Part shown: positions 19,892 through 29,868 of the stretch, one piece after another
How the letters are laid out: each line of letters starts with the position of its first letter
Numbering within the stretch: the first letter of the stretch is position 1
Source of the DNA: Colwellia sp.
Lineage (GTDB): Bacteria > Pseudomonadota > Gammaproteobacteria > Enterobacterales > Alteromonadaceae
Length of the DNA: 64,000 nucleotides
Direction: 5' to 3'
NCBI GenBank assembly: GCA_013215295.1
Contig: JABSOZ010000012.1
Coordinates: 121,496-185,495, forward strand
Program-made: the position numbers and the translations under genes
Notes under the pieces: model-generated
Database searches by the model: none
The model's input: the letters and a program-made list of their open reading frames with translations, nothing else
Told to the model about the DNA's origin: nothing

Positions 19892-20481
19892 AGGCGTTCA
19901 CTTAATTTTTCTGTCGAGGTTACATTAAAAGTTTTGTTATTTAAATCTTTCACTAGCATTAATGCCGCGATACTTCTTGCTTCATTAAAGTCAGGCTGTG
20001 CAAGTAAAGATTGATAGTCAGCAATTTTCCAAGCAACAATCTCTAACTCTTCTGGTTCATCACCGGGTAGTTTTTCAGTATACAAATGTTCCGCTAAATA
20101 TATTTCCATTGAAGCTGAAAAAAATGCGGGTGCCATTGTTACTCGACGGACAAGAGTGAGCTTTTCAGCGCCATAACCTACTTCTTCTTTTAATTCGCGA
20201 TTAGCCGCTTGTTCAGAACTTTCACCTTCATCAATAAGTCCTTTAGGGAAACCAAGCTCGTAGGTATGCGTGCCCGCACAATACTCTCTAACGAGTAATA
20301 AGGTTTCATGGTCTAACATAGGTACAATTAATACAGCGCCTCGGCCATAGCCTTGCATACGCTCATATTCTCGCTTTACGCCATTGCTAAAGGTGAGATC
20401 TATTTGTTCAATAGCAAACAAGCGACTTTTGGCGACTTGTTTACGGTGGGTTATTTCGGGGAGTGTTAGATTATTGCTCAT
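19888..20481 (-). CDS. nudE: ADP compounds hydrolase NudE
   Basis: 197 residues with a complete Nudix box: GFPKGLIDEGESSEQAANRE then LKEEVGYG. It should hydrolyse ADP-ribose, Ap3A and NADH-type substrates. It is the first gene of nudE-cysQ(-yceI), divergent from yrfG. This is a conserved arrangement in gammaproteobacteria. Confidence 0.93.
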   Translation of the reverse strand: MSNNLTLPEITHRKQVAKSRLFAIEQIDLTFSNGVKREYERMQGYGRGAVLIVPMLDHETLLLVREYCAGTHTYELGFPKGLIDEGESSEQAANRELKEEVGYGAEKLTLVRRVTMAPAFFSASMEIYLAEHLYTEKLPGDEPEELEIVAWKIADYQSLLAQPDFNEARSIAALMLVKDLNNKTFNVTSTEKLSERL

Positions 20482-20580
20482 GGTGCCAAAACCTAAGAGT
20501 AAAATTTTAATAATATAATTTTAGAATAGCACGTTAACTTTAGATATAATTAATAAATAATTGCTCAAAGGAAAATAAAA

Positions 20581-21255
20581 ATGCTTAATTGGTCTAAAAT
20601 TTCTACCGTACTTTTGGATATGGACGGCACAATTCTCGATTTACATTTTGATAATCATTTTTGGCAACATCATTTGCCTTTGCGATATAGTGAAGCCGCA
20701 GAAATTTCTCTTGAACAAGCGAAATCAGATTTGGCAAACCATTACGAAAAAGTTGCTGGAACCATTGATTGGTACTGTTTAGATTATTGGGCTGAACAAA
20801 CAAAATTGCCCATTCAAGCATTGAAACGTGAAGTACAGCATTTAATAAGTTTGCGCAGTGATGCACATGACTTTATGTTGGCACTACGGGAGAGCGGTCG
20901 GGAAATAATTCTTGTTACAAATGCGCATCCTGATAGTTTGTCGCTTAAAATAGAACTGACTCAACTCGACAAGTATTTTGATGCCTTATATTCAACGCAT
21001 GAATTTGGCGTGACGAAAGAATCACAACTATTATGGAAGCGTCTACAAGATAAACAAGGATTTGCGCTTGAGCACACCTTGTTTGTCGACGATAGTATTA
21101 ATATTTTAGAATCGGCTGAACGCTATGGCATAGAACATTTATTAGCCGTAGAAAACCCTGACAGTCAAAAATCGACACGTATTATCAACAATTTTCCATC
21201 GACTTCAGATTTTAGAACATTAATAGATGAAATAAAGAAACACCCCGTTAGATAA
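20581..21255 (+). CDS. yrfG: GMP/IMP nucleotidase YrfG (HAD family)
   Basis: 224 residues. The HAD motifs are LLDMDGTILDLHFDNHFW (nucleophile Asp in DMDGT), VTNAHP and VDDSINIL. The DLHFDNHFW stretch is specific to YrfG. It dephosphorylates purine nucleotides in the cytoplasm. It stands divergent from nudE with a GGAAAATAAAA leader. Confidence 0.92.
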   Translation: MLNWSKISTVLLDMDGTILDLHFDNHFWQHHLPLRYSEAAEISLEQAKSDLANHYEKVAGTIDWYCLDYWAEQTKLPIQALKREVQHLISLRSDAHDFMLALRESGREIILVTNAHPDSLSLKIELTQLDKYFDALYSTHEFGVTKESQLLWKRLQDKQGFALEHTLFVDDSINILESAERYGIEHLLAVENPDSQKSTRIINNFPSTSDFRTLIDEIKKHPVR

Positions 21256-21296
21256 TGCCCGGTTCTTACTCATTCTGAATAGTAACATGGGAGGTT

Positions 21297-21325
21297 TTTA
21301 CCTTCGTTGAATTAACGAAGGTAAA
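21297..21325. terminator. Hairpin between yrfG and gspN
   Basis: TTTACCTTCGTT pairs perfectly with AACGAAGGTAAA around a 5-base loop. It lies 9 bases beyond the gspN stop, between convergent genes. The T-run is weak, so termination is likely but not certain. Confidence 0.65.
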
Positions 21326-21333
21326 CATACCGA

Positions 21334-22077
21334 TTAAAAATTCAATCTATAACGGCCTTGTTTATCAGCCTTTCCTATAAACGGTAATATCGGTTTTATT
21401 TTTTCAGGAAAATTAGCTCCGGGTTTTAAAAAGCCATTTCCAGATACTTTTGTCATACTGCGTAAATATGCGGTGAACGTTAACCCGAGATCATTTTTAG
21501 GTGACATGATAAAAGTTAGCGCTCCTTTTTCGCAGGTTAAATTAGCGGATAAAGCACCAAGTTTTACTTTTTCAGACAACGCCGTTACCGCTGCTTTCTG
21601 CCATTTCAGAGAACCCTTCATTTGTTCACAAATAGGCTTGCCAACAATGAATTCATCAATGGATATATCAATAAAGTTATGGGCTTCTATGGGGATAGCT
21701 AAATTGAGCTTTTCTGCTATTTGATTCGCGGCTAAACTGATATCTAAATCGGTTATTTTTATTTGTTTGAGTAATTGACTCGCGGTTAACTTTCCTTCTG
21801 GCCCGTTAACTAATGCACCACCAAATTTTACCATTACCGTTGGGTCAAACATCAGTAGTGACAAGAAGCTCAATTCACTATTCACATTGTTAATTTCAAC
21901 ATCATTTATGCGCACTTGTTTTGCATAACTTTGCCACACCGTGCCTGAAAGTTCAGACACTTGGATATTCTTGGGTAAATTAACAAAACTTATCACCCAA
22001 GCCGCAGGCATAGTGGCAATTAAAAAAACTAAATAAACACTAAAAAAAACTGCTCCGTAAGCAAACCACTTTTTCAT
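21334..22077 (-). CDS. gspN: Type II secretion system protein N
   Basis: 247 residues with one N-terminal membrane segment (about 5-28) and a beta-rich periplasmic body, as in GspN. It is an accessory inner-membrane component that not all type II systems keep. It is the last gene of the operon and its ATG is in contact with the gspM stop. Confidence 0.9.
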   Translation of the reverse strand: MKKWFAYGAVFFSVYLVFLIATMPAAWVISFVNLPKNIQVSELSGTVWQSYAKQVRINDVEINNVNSELSFLSLLMFDPTVMVKFGGALVNGPEGKLTASQLLKQIKITDLDISLAANQIAEKLNLAIPIEAHNFIDISIDEFIVGKPICEQMKGSLKWQKAAVTALSEKVKLGALSANLTCEKGALTFIMSPKNDLGLTFTAYLRSMTKVSGNGFLKPGANFPEKIKPILPFIGKADKQGRYRLNF

Positions 22078-22547
22078 TAACCTTTTCCTAATTGTAAGCG
22101 ACGAACTCTCACTACACCGTTGCGATCTGCTTTACTTAAGTCAATGCTCTTCACTAATAAACCTTCGTTGTTCGCTAAATATTCAAGCCAACTGAGTAAT
22201 TGGGTAAATGGCACTTCGTCAATCCATACTTGTAAATCTTCACCTTGCGGCTGTAAACGAGCGAGCGAAATATTATTTCGACCTGCACTGCTGTTTACGA
22301 TACTAGAAAGGCTACCGTTACTTCTAGTGGTTCGACCGCTTTTTTTCGACTGCTGATAACGCTGTGTGCTTTCTTGTACCCATGTATACAGTGCTTGTTG
22401 TCGAACGAGTTTTTGTTGTGTGGAATTTATGTTATTTACCAACGGCTGCCAAACCAGGCTGTAAAATAAAAATACCACTACAACAAAGCTCATAATAGCA
22501 ACGAGTCGTTGCTCTGAGCTTTTTAATTGTTGCCACCAAGCTTTCAT
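22077..22547 (-). CDS. gspM: Type II secretion system protein M
   Basis: 156 residues: a short cytoplasmic N terminus (WWQQLKSSEQRLV), a membrane segment (about 16-35), then a periplasmic ferredoxin-like domain. It pairs with GspL in the inner-membrane platform. It abuts gspL and gspN without gaps. Confidence 0.9.
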   Translation of the reverse strand: MKAWWQQLKSSEQRLVAIMSFVVVVFLFYSLVWQPLVNNINSTQQKLVRQQALYTWVQESTQRYQQSKKSGRTTRSNGSLSSIVNSSAGRNNISLARLQPQGEDLQVWIDEVPFTQLLSWLEYLANNEGLLVKSIDLSKADRNGVVRVRRLQLGKG

Positions 22548-23869
22548 TAGCGTCCCTTTCTCTTGTTCGTTGATTTCTTAGTATCGCTACTGCTAATACT
22601 AAATGAGCCAGAAATTTGCTCACCTTGATTATTTTGCGCACCTATCGATACCGTTAAACCACTCTCTTCAAGCGCTATTTTAAACTTATCAAAGTACTGA
22701 TAACTACTGGCAAGTGCTTGCATGCGTATTTCATTACGTTTGCCATCAAACTTCAACGTTTGAGGTTTTATATCTTGTACTAAGGCAAGTGCAGGCTGAA
22801 CTTGAGTCAATATGGTTAAGAAGCTACTTTCACCACTTGAGCCGCCTACTTCTTTGAGCTTTTGTTTAAGTTGAGATCGTAAAGTTGATATTCTAACGCG
22901 TTTAGTTTTTGGGAACGCTTTTTTGTAGGTATTAATTATTTGCTGTTCTAATTGAGCTTGCTGGCTATTAAGTTGCACTAATTCAGCCCCTTTAATGCCA
23001 ACATTAAGCAATAATGCAAAAGTGGCTATACCTGCCGCCCACAACCAACTTGTTAAAGCGGGAGATCGCTGTTCTTTGCTTTTAAATTCACCTTGCAGTA
23101 AGTTGAACTTTCCTGCGCTACCGCTATTAATGCTTGCGGCCAATAGTGCTAAGGGGAGTTCTTCTGGCATCGGATTAATGACAAGCTCAGCATTTGATTC
23201 TGGTAATGCTGAATACGCGTTCAATGAGAAATTTGCCGATTTCGTGTCGTCAACTTCTTCACTTTTTTGCGAGGAATTATCTGTCTCTTCAATATGAGCA
23301 TCGCTTAGCGACTCACTTATTAATGGCCAAATATTTGTGTCTATCGTGATGCCTTGCCATTGTCCTTGACGAATCAGAATTTGCTCACCTAAAACAATTG
23401 CACTGCTAGTATTAGCTTCATCTGCCAAAGGCATGGCTAATACATCAGGGAGCATTCTTTTACAAAGAATATTAGCGTTATCTAACCACGCTTTCCAAAG
23501 TTCAAGCTGAGCATGTTCAACTACCGCAACAAAGCAGTTATCTTCACTGTCCGCGACTTTTATATCGCTATAAGCAAAAAATAAATCTTCAACGTCTTGC
23601 GCTAATTCATCTTCAAGCATATACGGTACCGCTAAGCGCATTGCTTTTGCAGATTTACTGGGTACCTTTAAGCTTTTCAAACTGATGTCACTCGCAGGAA
23701 CAAACGTAATAACTTCACGTTGTTTCGCTTTTTCAGCAAGTTCCGCTAAAGCATTTGCGTGAGGAAGTTCACCACTCGCAATAATGCCTTCTTGGTCGTC
23801 ACTGAAGATTAGCCAGTGCACCGCGTCATTCGCGTTACTGCCTAATCGAATATATAACTTTTCGGCCAT
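22547..23869 (-). CDS. gspL: Type II secretion system protein L
   Basis: 440 residues. The cytoplasmic actin-like domain (about 1-240) links to the GspE ATPase. A membrane segment lies near 270-290 (LTSWLWAAGIATFALLL), followed by a periplasmic domain. The cytoplasmic part contains an acidic insertion near 195-215. It ends in a basic KRKGR-type tail. Confidence 0.9.
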   Translation of the reverse strand: MAEKLYIRLGSNANDAVHWLIFSDDQEGIIASGELPHANALAELAEKAKQREVITFVPASDISLKSLKVPSKSAKAMRLAVPYMLEDELAQDVEDLFFAYSDIKVADSEDNCFVAVVEHAQLELWKAWLDNANILCKRMLPDVLAMPLADEANTSSAIVLGEQILIRQGQWQGITIDTNIWPLISESLSDAHIEETDNSSQKSEEVDDTKSANFSLNAYSALPESNAELVINPMPEELPLALLAASINSGSAGKFNLLQGEFKSKEQRSPALTSWLWAAGIATFALLLNVGIKGAELVQLNSQQAQLEQQIINTYKKAFPKTKRVRISTLRSQLKQKLKEVGGSSGESSFLTILTQVQPALALVQDIKPQTLKFDGKRNEIRMQALASSYQYFDKFKIALEESGLTVSIGAQNNQGEQISGSFSISSSDTKKSTNKRKGR

Positions 23870-24897
23870 TAATCTCGTCCTATGGTACGACTCACTACTG
23901 AGATATTATTATTACTTTCAACTTTCATTAAGGTACTTAAAGCGAAATAACTGTCATTAAAACTTGCAATGCTTTTCAATCTAAAATATTTACTATCAAC
24001 CACAAACTGGTCTTTCATAACTTCGGTTATGTTGTTATGTTTTGCTATGTCTCGATGACTAAAAAATTCACTGATCTTTTCAAACCCATCTCCCTTTCTA
24101 TCAGCTAAAGCATTTTCAGCATCTCTAGGAGGAATATCTAAGAAGACTTCTAAAAGCTTCACTTGTTCGGTGCTAATGGTATTTAAATTTATCTTATGTA
24201 AATCTGTATTGGGTAATACGCAAACAAACTTTTTCAATTGATTTATCACGGGTATGGTAAAATGTTCAATCAATCGTAATTCTGTAATACTTGCAAGGTA
24301 ATGATTTGCCGGTAAATAAGGAAACTCTTTTGCTGCGTAATCATTATCTTCTGCGCCACCAGCGCTCTCGATAGCACTGTCTTTATCAAGCCAATCAACT
24401 AATGCATCCGTCATGGAATCGGCTTCAAAGTCAGTAACACCTTCAACATTCAATGAAAGGATCAACTGTTGAAAAGCCACTTGTATGGCTGGTTTACCAG
24501 AACCTGCAGGAATAGCGCTTCTATCGATTCTTAATGCGTTCAAATTAAAACAGGCTTGCATATCAAAAATTTCACCGGTTATTTGTCCAAAATCTACCGG
24601 GTAACTTGTTTCACCTTGTGCCCACATTTGCTCTAAATGGGTAACGTCTTGCTCATCTTTAAATGCTTCGATTAATATTGTTTTTGCAAAAGCTTCAGCA
24701 CCCATTGCATACCAATAAGCTTGTTGATTTAAGCTAATATTGTTCGTACGTTGCATTTGCAATTGTAATCGCCCTGTCATTTGCGTAACAAGCACAGCAG
24801 CTAAGGCAACAATAAGTAACACTGTAATGAGGGCAACACCACGCACTTTTTTAGCAATGGTGAGGTCACTTTGGCAAGAGAGTTTATAATTTCTCAT
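23869..24897 (-). CDS. gspK: Type II secretion minor pseudopilin K
   Basis: 342 residues, with prepilin-like GVALITVLLIVALAAVLV near residues 20-37. The position after the cleavage-site Gly holds a small residue rather than Phe, and Thr replaces the usual Glu at position 5, as is normal for GspK. The large globular domain has the paired helix-hairpin-like region LNLNTIS-type residues. It caps the pseudopilus with GspI and GspJ. Confidence 0.9.
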   Translation of the reverse strand: MRNYKLSCQSDLTIAKKVRGVALITVLLIVALAAVLVTQMTGRLQLQMQRTNNISLNQQAYWYAMGAEAFAKTILIEAFKDEQDVTHLEQMWAQGETSYPVDFGQITGEIFDMQACFNLNALRIDRSAIPAGSGKPAIQVAFQQLILSLNVEGVTDFEADSMTDALVDWLDKDSAIESAGGAEDNDYAAKEFPYLPANHYLASITELRLIEHFTIPVINQLKKFVCVLPNTDLHKINLNTISTEQVKLLEVFLDIPPRDAENALADRKGDGFEKISEFFSHRDIAKHNNITEVMKDQFVVDSKYFRLKSIASFNDSYFALSTLMKVESNNNISVVSRTIGRD

Positions 24898-24927
24898 TAA
24901 GTATTCCCAAAGCAGACAAATTCAATA

Positions 24928-25554
24928 TTACTTAACATTTTTATCACCTGCCACTAAAAATTCCCTACGGATCAAACCATAATCTTTCGTGATGAATTCT
25001 ACAGCAATAGCTTGTGGTAAACTTTTCTCGATAATTGTTTTCTGCCATTTTTTATTATAAAAAAATTCGAAATTTAGTGTTTCAATTTCTGTGATCAAAT
25101 TTCTTACTTTTGGTTCTTGTCCTTGTATAGCATCAACAAAGTTAAAGTGAAGTCGTTCAAATGTACCTTCATTTAACTGATAAGCCACTGACTGCATATT
25201 ACTGCGCGGCAAGAGTAAACCCGGATTTGTCCAACCGTGTCTAACAAATGCTAAGGTACTTTCACTGTCTGAAAAACTATTATTGTCAGTATATAAAAAA
25301 TCTTCCTGTGGTGCCTCGCCATTGAATCGAATGCTTCGTTTAGCGATTTGCAGTAAATCTCGTTCAATTAATAAAAAGCCACGTTGTAATTCATTTATTC
25401 GGTCGGTACGAATTTTTGATGATTCGTTACTTTTTATCACCGTATTAAAAATACTGAAACTGCTCATGCTGATCATTGAAAATATGGCAATGGCAATCAG
25501 TACTTCTAATAGCGTAAAACCTTTAGCCTTTGAATTTCTTAACGGTGCACACAT
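24928..25554 (-). CDS. gspJ: Type II secretion minor pseudopilin J
   Basis: 208 residues with prepilin motif KGFTLLEVLIAIAIFS near residue 12. It is part of the tip complex with GspI and GspK. A 30-base gap separates it from gspK and it abuts gspI. Confidence 0.93.
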   Translation of the reverse strand: MCAPLRNSKAKGFTLLEVLIAIAIFSMISMSSFSIFNTVIKSNESSKIRTDRINELQRGFLLIERDLLQIAKRSIRFNGEAPQEDFLYTDNNSFSDSESTLAFVRHGWTNPGLLLPRSNMQSVAYQLNEGTFERLHFNFVDAIQGQEPKVRNLITEIETLNFEFFYNKKWQKTIIEKSLPQAIAVEFITKDYGLIRREFLVAGDKNVK

Positions 25555-25985
25555 TATGGCTGACTCTTGGAAACAAAGGTAACCAAACTAGTAATGGCTA
25601 ACTCTTCATCTTCTTTTTGACGAATTTCAATAACAACAGAACGCATGTTTTTATTTTCTGTTTTAATGACTCTTTGCAACCAAAACCATTCTTGGCCAGC
25701 CATTTCAACGGTGCCTTTTTTATTATTCTTTGGAGGCCATGTCGGGTCTAAAGTCACCTCAACCAACTGATTTGAGGCAACCCAATTTGCTAAAACTTTA
25801 TTTTCTAGATGACTCAAATTTTTGATGTTATTGTCAGCTGCGCTTAATAATGCAATTCCTGCAATTGAAAAAATTGCCATAGCGAGCATCACTTCAATTA
25901 ATGTGAAACCTGATAAAAGTCTTTTCATTGATTTATTCACCCGATTAATCATTAAAGCGTTATTCATCAAAGAGTGGCCCTTCAA
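25554..25985 (-). CDS. gspI: Type II secretion minor pseudopilin I
   Basis: 143 residues with prepilin motif SGFTLIEVMLAMAIFS near residue 25. The chosen start overlaps gspH by 26 bases. Later ATG codons (MNNALMINRV or MKRLLSGF) would give a shorter leader and are plausible. Confidence 0.92.
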   Translation of the reverse strand: MKGHSLMNNALMINRVNKSMKRLLSGFTLIEVMLAMAIFSIAGIALLSAADNNIKNLSHLENKVLANWVASNQLVEVTLDPTWPPKNNKKGTVEMAGQEWFWLQRVIKTENKNMRSVVIEIRQKEDEELAITSLVTFVSKSQP

Positions 25986-26595
25986 CGCTTAATGGTGTGG
26001 TGTATAGACCAGTGACTTTAAAGTGTAATTTTGCTTCGGTGTAATCATTTTCGACAATTTGAAAACGTAAACTAAACGGCGTTATTTCGCCACCGGAGAG
26101 TATATATATTTGTGGGATGAGTTTTTTTTCTTCTATATTATTTTCAGAATCCCTGTTTTCACTGAGTTCATCGTCAGGGTCTTTATTATCTTCTTGCAGT
26201 TCATTAAATAATTCTGTGTCAAATAGCTGAGGCTCTTCTATGGGTAAATCATCAAGTTGCAAAACCAGCTCAACACCCTCAGGCAATTCATAACGACTGA
26301 ACAATTCATTTTCAGAAACATCTGTCCACTTCTCGCCATCGTAACCTAAATATTGATAACCGGTTTTATCAATCATCAAGCCTAATTCTATATTGTTTAA
26401 CATACCGTATTCAGCGGCAATATTGAAAACACCTGCAAAACGTTTACTTGACATCTCAAGTGTTTCTTCGGCTTTGTCACCTGAAGCACTAAACTGAATA
26501 ACAGAAACCATTAATCCAACAAGTACAATAACCAGCATCACTTCAATTAAAGTAAAACCGTTTCGGCGTGTTGTTTTTTTCGAATAATGGTTCAT
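25960..26595 (-). CDS. gspH: Type II secretion minor pseudopilin H
   Basis: 211 residues with prepilin motif NGFTLIEVMLVIVLVGL near residue 12. The middle contains a long acidic insertion (about 125-155, rich in Asp, Glu and Asn), longer than in most GspH. It links the tip to the GspG shaft. Confidence 0.92.
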   Translation of the reverse strand: MNHYSKKTTRRNGFTLIEVMLVIVLVGLMVSVIQFSASGDKAEETLEMSSKRFAGVFNIAAEYGMLNNIELGLMIDKTGYQYLGYDGEKWTDVSENELFSRYELPEGVELVLQLDDLPIEEPQLFDTELFNELQEDNKDPDDELSENRDSENNIEEKKLIPQIYILSGGEITPFSLRFQIVENDYTEAKLHFKVTGLYTTPLSVEGPLFDE

Positions 26596-26616
26596 GATAT
26601 TATTTCTGGGTTATAC

Positions 26617-27072
26617 CTATTGGTAGTCGCCAAGATTCCAGTTACCGATATCGTCTTCTGTACCTTGCTCGCCATCAGGTCCCATGCTAAAAATATCGAT
26701 ATCACCATTTTCACCTGGGTTTAATAGTTGATATTCGTTGCCCCATGGATCAGCTGGTAAACGTTTAACGTAACCACCGTTTGGAAAACGACGTGGTAAA
26801 GGTTCAATATCCGTTTCTTCAACCAAAGCTTCTAACCCTTGTTCGGTATTTGGATATTTATAGTTATCCATTTTGTACATGGTTAGTGAAGTTTCCAAGC
26901 CATTTATATCTTGTACCGCTTTTTGAAGTTTCGCTGTATCCATGTTACCCATTAAATTTTGGACAACGACACTGCCTAATAAACCGATGACAACGACGAC
27001 CACCATTACTTCAAGTAAGGTAAAACCTCGTTGTTTGTTTTTCGTGTTAATTGGTTGATTTACTTTGTTCAT
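26617..27072 (-). CDS. gspG: Type II secretion major pseudopilin G
   Basis: 151 residues with prepilin motif RGFTLLEVMVVVVVIGLLGS near residue 15 and Glu at mature position 5. The C-terminal calcium-binding loop reads DIFSMGPDGEQGTEDD. It forms the pseudopilus shaft. It starts one base after gspF. Confidence 0.96.
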   Translation of the reverse strand: MNKVNQPINTKNKQRGFTLLEVMVVVVVIGLLGSVVVQNLMGNMDTAKLQKAVQDINGLETSLTMYKMDNYKYPNTEQGLEALVEETDIEPLPRRFPNGGYVKRLPADPWGNEYQLLNPGENGDIDIFSMGPDGEQGTEDDIGNWNLGDYQ

Positions 27073-27073
27073 A

Positions 27074-28297
27074 CTAACCTCCTACTAAGGTATTTAACTG
27101 AAGAATTGGCTGTAAAATAGCCATAACAATAAAAAGAACGACACCTGCCATCACAACCATCAATGCTGGCTCAAATGCTTTTAGCGATATATTCATTAAC
27201 GCTTCAAACTCTCTGTCTTGGTTGTCTGCTGAGCGGCCAAGCATATGTTCTAACTTGCCACTTTTTTCACCACTGGCTATCATATGAAGCATCATCGGTG
27301 GAAATAATTTCGTTTGCTCTAAAGAAACACGTAAACTTGCTCCTTCACGTACTTTGTCAGCGGACTCTTTTACGCACTGTTTAATGTATAAATTTTCCAA
27401 AACCTCACCAGATATTTTCATGCTTTCTAGCAAAGGTACGGCACTGGCGGTAAGAATACTTAACGTTCGTGCAAAGCGAGCGGTATTAATACCGCGAATA
27501 ATTTTTCCTACTCCCGGAAAGCTGATCACTTTTCGATGAAATTCAAATTTGAATTTCGGTTTTTTCATTAAATGGCTAAATCCAGCAATTATTAATATAA
27601 TAAGTACAAGAATATAGAAGCCGTAATCTCTTAAGAAGTCACTGCTACTTATCAAAAACTGTGTAGAAGCTGGGAGGCTTGCTCCCATATGATCGAACTG
27701 TCCGACAATTTTTGGCACTACTGCCGTTAACAGTATTGAAATAACGCCAATAGCAACTACGGTCATAATAACTGGGTATATAAGCGCTTGAATGATTTGC
27801 GAACGCAACTGTTCACGTTGCTCTGTATAATCAGCTAAACGGTTTAATACCGTATCTAGAAAACCAGATTTTTCACCTGCCGCAACCATGGCACGATACA
27901 AACCACTAAAAATATATGGAAATTCAGCCATACTTTCAGCCAGACCATAACCTTCGGTGACTTTCGTACGCACCGCCATGATCATGCTTTTCATTGTATT
28001 TTTTTCACATTGCTCACCCACTGCAAGCAATGATTCTTCAATAGGCAAACCTGACTCTACTAAAGTTGCAAGTTGACGTGTAATTAACGCAAGCTCTGCA
28101 ACTGATACTTTAGTTCGACCGGCAAATCGTGATTTATTTGCTGCTTCTTTAGTTTTTTGTAAGCTCGGTGTTACTTCCGTTGGCATTAAGCCTTTATCTC
28201 TTAACAAGCCACGCACTTGTCTCGGTGTATCTCCTTCGATAACACCCTTTACCGTTTTACCACGGCTGTTTACTGCTTGATAATCAAAAGCTGCCAT
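27074..28297 (-). CDS. gspF: Type II secretion inner-membrane platform protein F
   Basis: 407 residues with two GspF domains, each with membrane helices near 170-195, 220-245 and 375-400. The C-terminal stretch VLFIVMAILQPILQLN is typical. It couples GspE to pseudopilus assembly. Confidence 0.95.
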   Translation of the reverse strand: MAAFDYQAVNSRGKTVKGVIEGDTPRQVRGLLRDKGLMPTEVTPSLQKTKEAANKSRFAGRTKVSVAELALITRQLATLVESGLPIEESLLAVGEQCEKNTMKSMIMAVRTKVTEGYGLAESMAEFPYIFSGLYRAMVAAGEKSGFLDTVLNRLADYTEQREQLRSQIIQALIYPVIMTVVAIGVISILLTAVVPKIVGQFDHMGASLPASTQFLISSSDFLRDYGFYILVLIILIIAGFSHLMKKPKFKFEFHRKVISFPGVGKIIRGINTARFARTLSILTASAVPLLESMKISGEVLENLYIKQCVKESADKVREGASLRVSLEQTKLFPPMMLHMIASGEKSGKLEHMLGRSADNQDREFEALMNISLKAFEPALMVVMAGVVLFIVMAILQPILQLNTLVGG

Positions 28298-28310
28298 AAT
28301 AAAACTCTCG

Positions 28311-29867
28311 TTAATCTTCTTTTGTTACACGTAAAACTTCTTCGAGAGTCGTTTGACCCGTGATGACTTTGTCAAAACCATCTCGACGAATGCTTGGCGT
28401 ATTTTTACGAATAAATTTTTCGATGGCTTGCTCGCCTTTACCGTTATGAATAAGTTCGCGAACTTTATCATCTACAACGATTAATTCATGAATACCCATA
28501 CGGCCTTTGTAGCCTTTATTGTTACATTCGCTGCAACCTATAGCGCGATATATTTCATGTATATTGTCTTGTGCTAACTCGAGCAACTTAATCTCTTGCT
28601 CATCAGGTAAATGGCTTTCTTTACAATGTGGGCAAAGTGTTCTTACGAGTCGTTGAGCTAATACACCTAATAAACTTGACGATAATAAAAATGATTCAAC
28701 ACCCATATCTTCCATACGGGTTATTGCACCAGCGGCACTGTTCGTGTGCAATGTAGACATAACCAAATGACCGGTTAAACTTGCTTGCACGGCAATTTGT
28801 GCGGTTTCTAAATCTCGAATTTCACCTACCATAACTACATCAGGATCTTGACGAAGTATTGCACGCAAGCCACGAGCAAAGGTCATATCAACTTTAGTGT
28901 TAACCTGAGTTTGTCCAATACCTTCAATAGCGTACTCGATGGGGTCTTCAACAGTCAGTACGTTACGTTCTTTCGAATCAATTTGGCTTAAACCGGCATA
29001 TAACGTGGTACTTTTACCAGAGCCCGTTGGACCTGTAACTAAAATAATGCCATGTGGTTTTTCGATGAGCTTAGAAAACTTTATACGATTTGCTAATGTC
29101 ATGCCTAAATCTTCAAGATCAAGACGTACAGAATTTTTATCAAGTAAACGCAGAACTACACGTTCACCATGGCCAGTCGGCATTGTTGACACACGAACGT
29201 CTACTGCGCGTCCTGCAATACGTAAAGAGATACGACCGTCTTGAGGAATACGTTTTTCAGCGATATCAAGTTTCGCCATAACTTTAATACGAGAGACTAA
29301 TAATGATGCAAGTTTACGGTTTGGTTTTAAAACTTCACGTAAGATGCCGTCAACTCGAAAACGAATTTGTAATGTGGTTTCAAATGTTTCAATGTGAATA
29401 TCCGACGCATTTTCTTTTATCGCTTCACTCAACATTGCATTGATCAATTTGATGATGGGTGCATCATCTTCATTTTCAAGTAGATCTTCAGTTTCTGTCA
29501 ATTCATCAGCGAGCGAATATAAGTCAACTTCGTTACCGATGTCTTCCATCATTTGCTGTGCTTCAGAAGAGTCTCGCTGGTATGAAATCGTCAACAACTG
29601 TTCAAATTCATCTAAAGAATGACACTCGATGTCAAACGTGGTTTTTAATACCCGGCGTACTTCTAATACGGCAGCGCTATTTACATTGTTCAAACAATGT
29701 AATGTGTATTGATCATCTTCTTTACTGATTAATACACTATGACGCTTAGCAAAACTAAAAGGTAAACGGCTGATCTCTATTCTTTTTATATCGCTATCTT
29801 GACCATTACCCGCAACATTAACACTGACCATGCTTTTGACTTCTTGATGAGTTTCAATATCAGCCAT
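28311..29867 (-). CDS. gspE: Type II secretion ATPase E
   Basis: About 518 residues from the ATG at 29867. A longer in-frame reading from 29915 would overlap gspD by 47 bases and is less likely, because 29867 follows the gspD stop by one base. The ATPase core has Walker [11 protein letters not shown], the Asp box, Walker [11 protein letters not shown], a His box, and a zinc site with two CxxC pairs (CPHC, CSEC). It powers pseudopilus extension from the cytoplasm. Confidence 0.95.
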   Translation of the reverse strand: MADIETHQEVKSMVSVNVAGNGQDSDIKRIEISRLPFSFAKRHSVLISKEDDQYTLHCLNNVNSAAVLEVRRVLKTTFDIECHSLDEFEQLLTISYQRDSSEAQQMMEDIGNEVDLYSLADELTETEDLLENEDDAPIIKLINAMLSEAIKENASDIHIETFETTLQIRFRVDGILREVLKPNRKLASLLVSRIKVMAKLDIAEKRIPQDGRISLRIAGRAVDVRVSTMPTGHGERVVLRLLDKNSVRLDLEDLGMTLANRIKFSKLIEKPHGIILVTGPTGSGKSTTLYAGLSQIDSKERNVLTVEDPIEYAIEGIGQTQVNTKVDMTFARGLRAILRQDPDVVMVGEIRDLETAQIAVQASLTGHLVMSTLHTNSAAGAITRMEDMGVESFLLSSSLLGVLAQRLVRTLCPHCKESHLPDEQEIKLLELAQDNIHEIYRAIGCSECNNKGYKGRMGIHELIVVDDKVRELIHNGKGEQAIEKFIRKNTPSIRRDGFDKVITGQTTLEEVLRVTKED

Positions 29868-29868
29868 A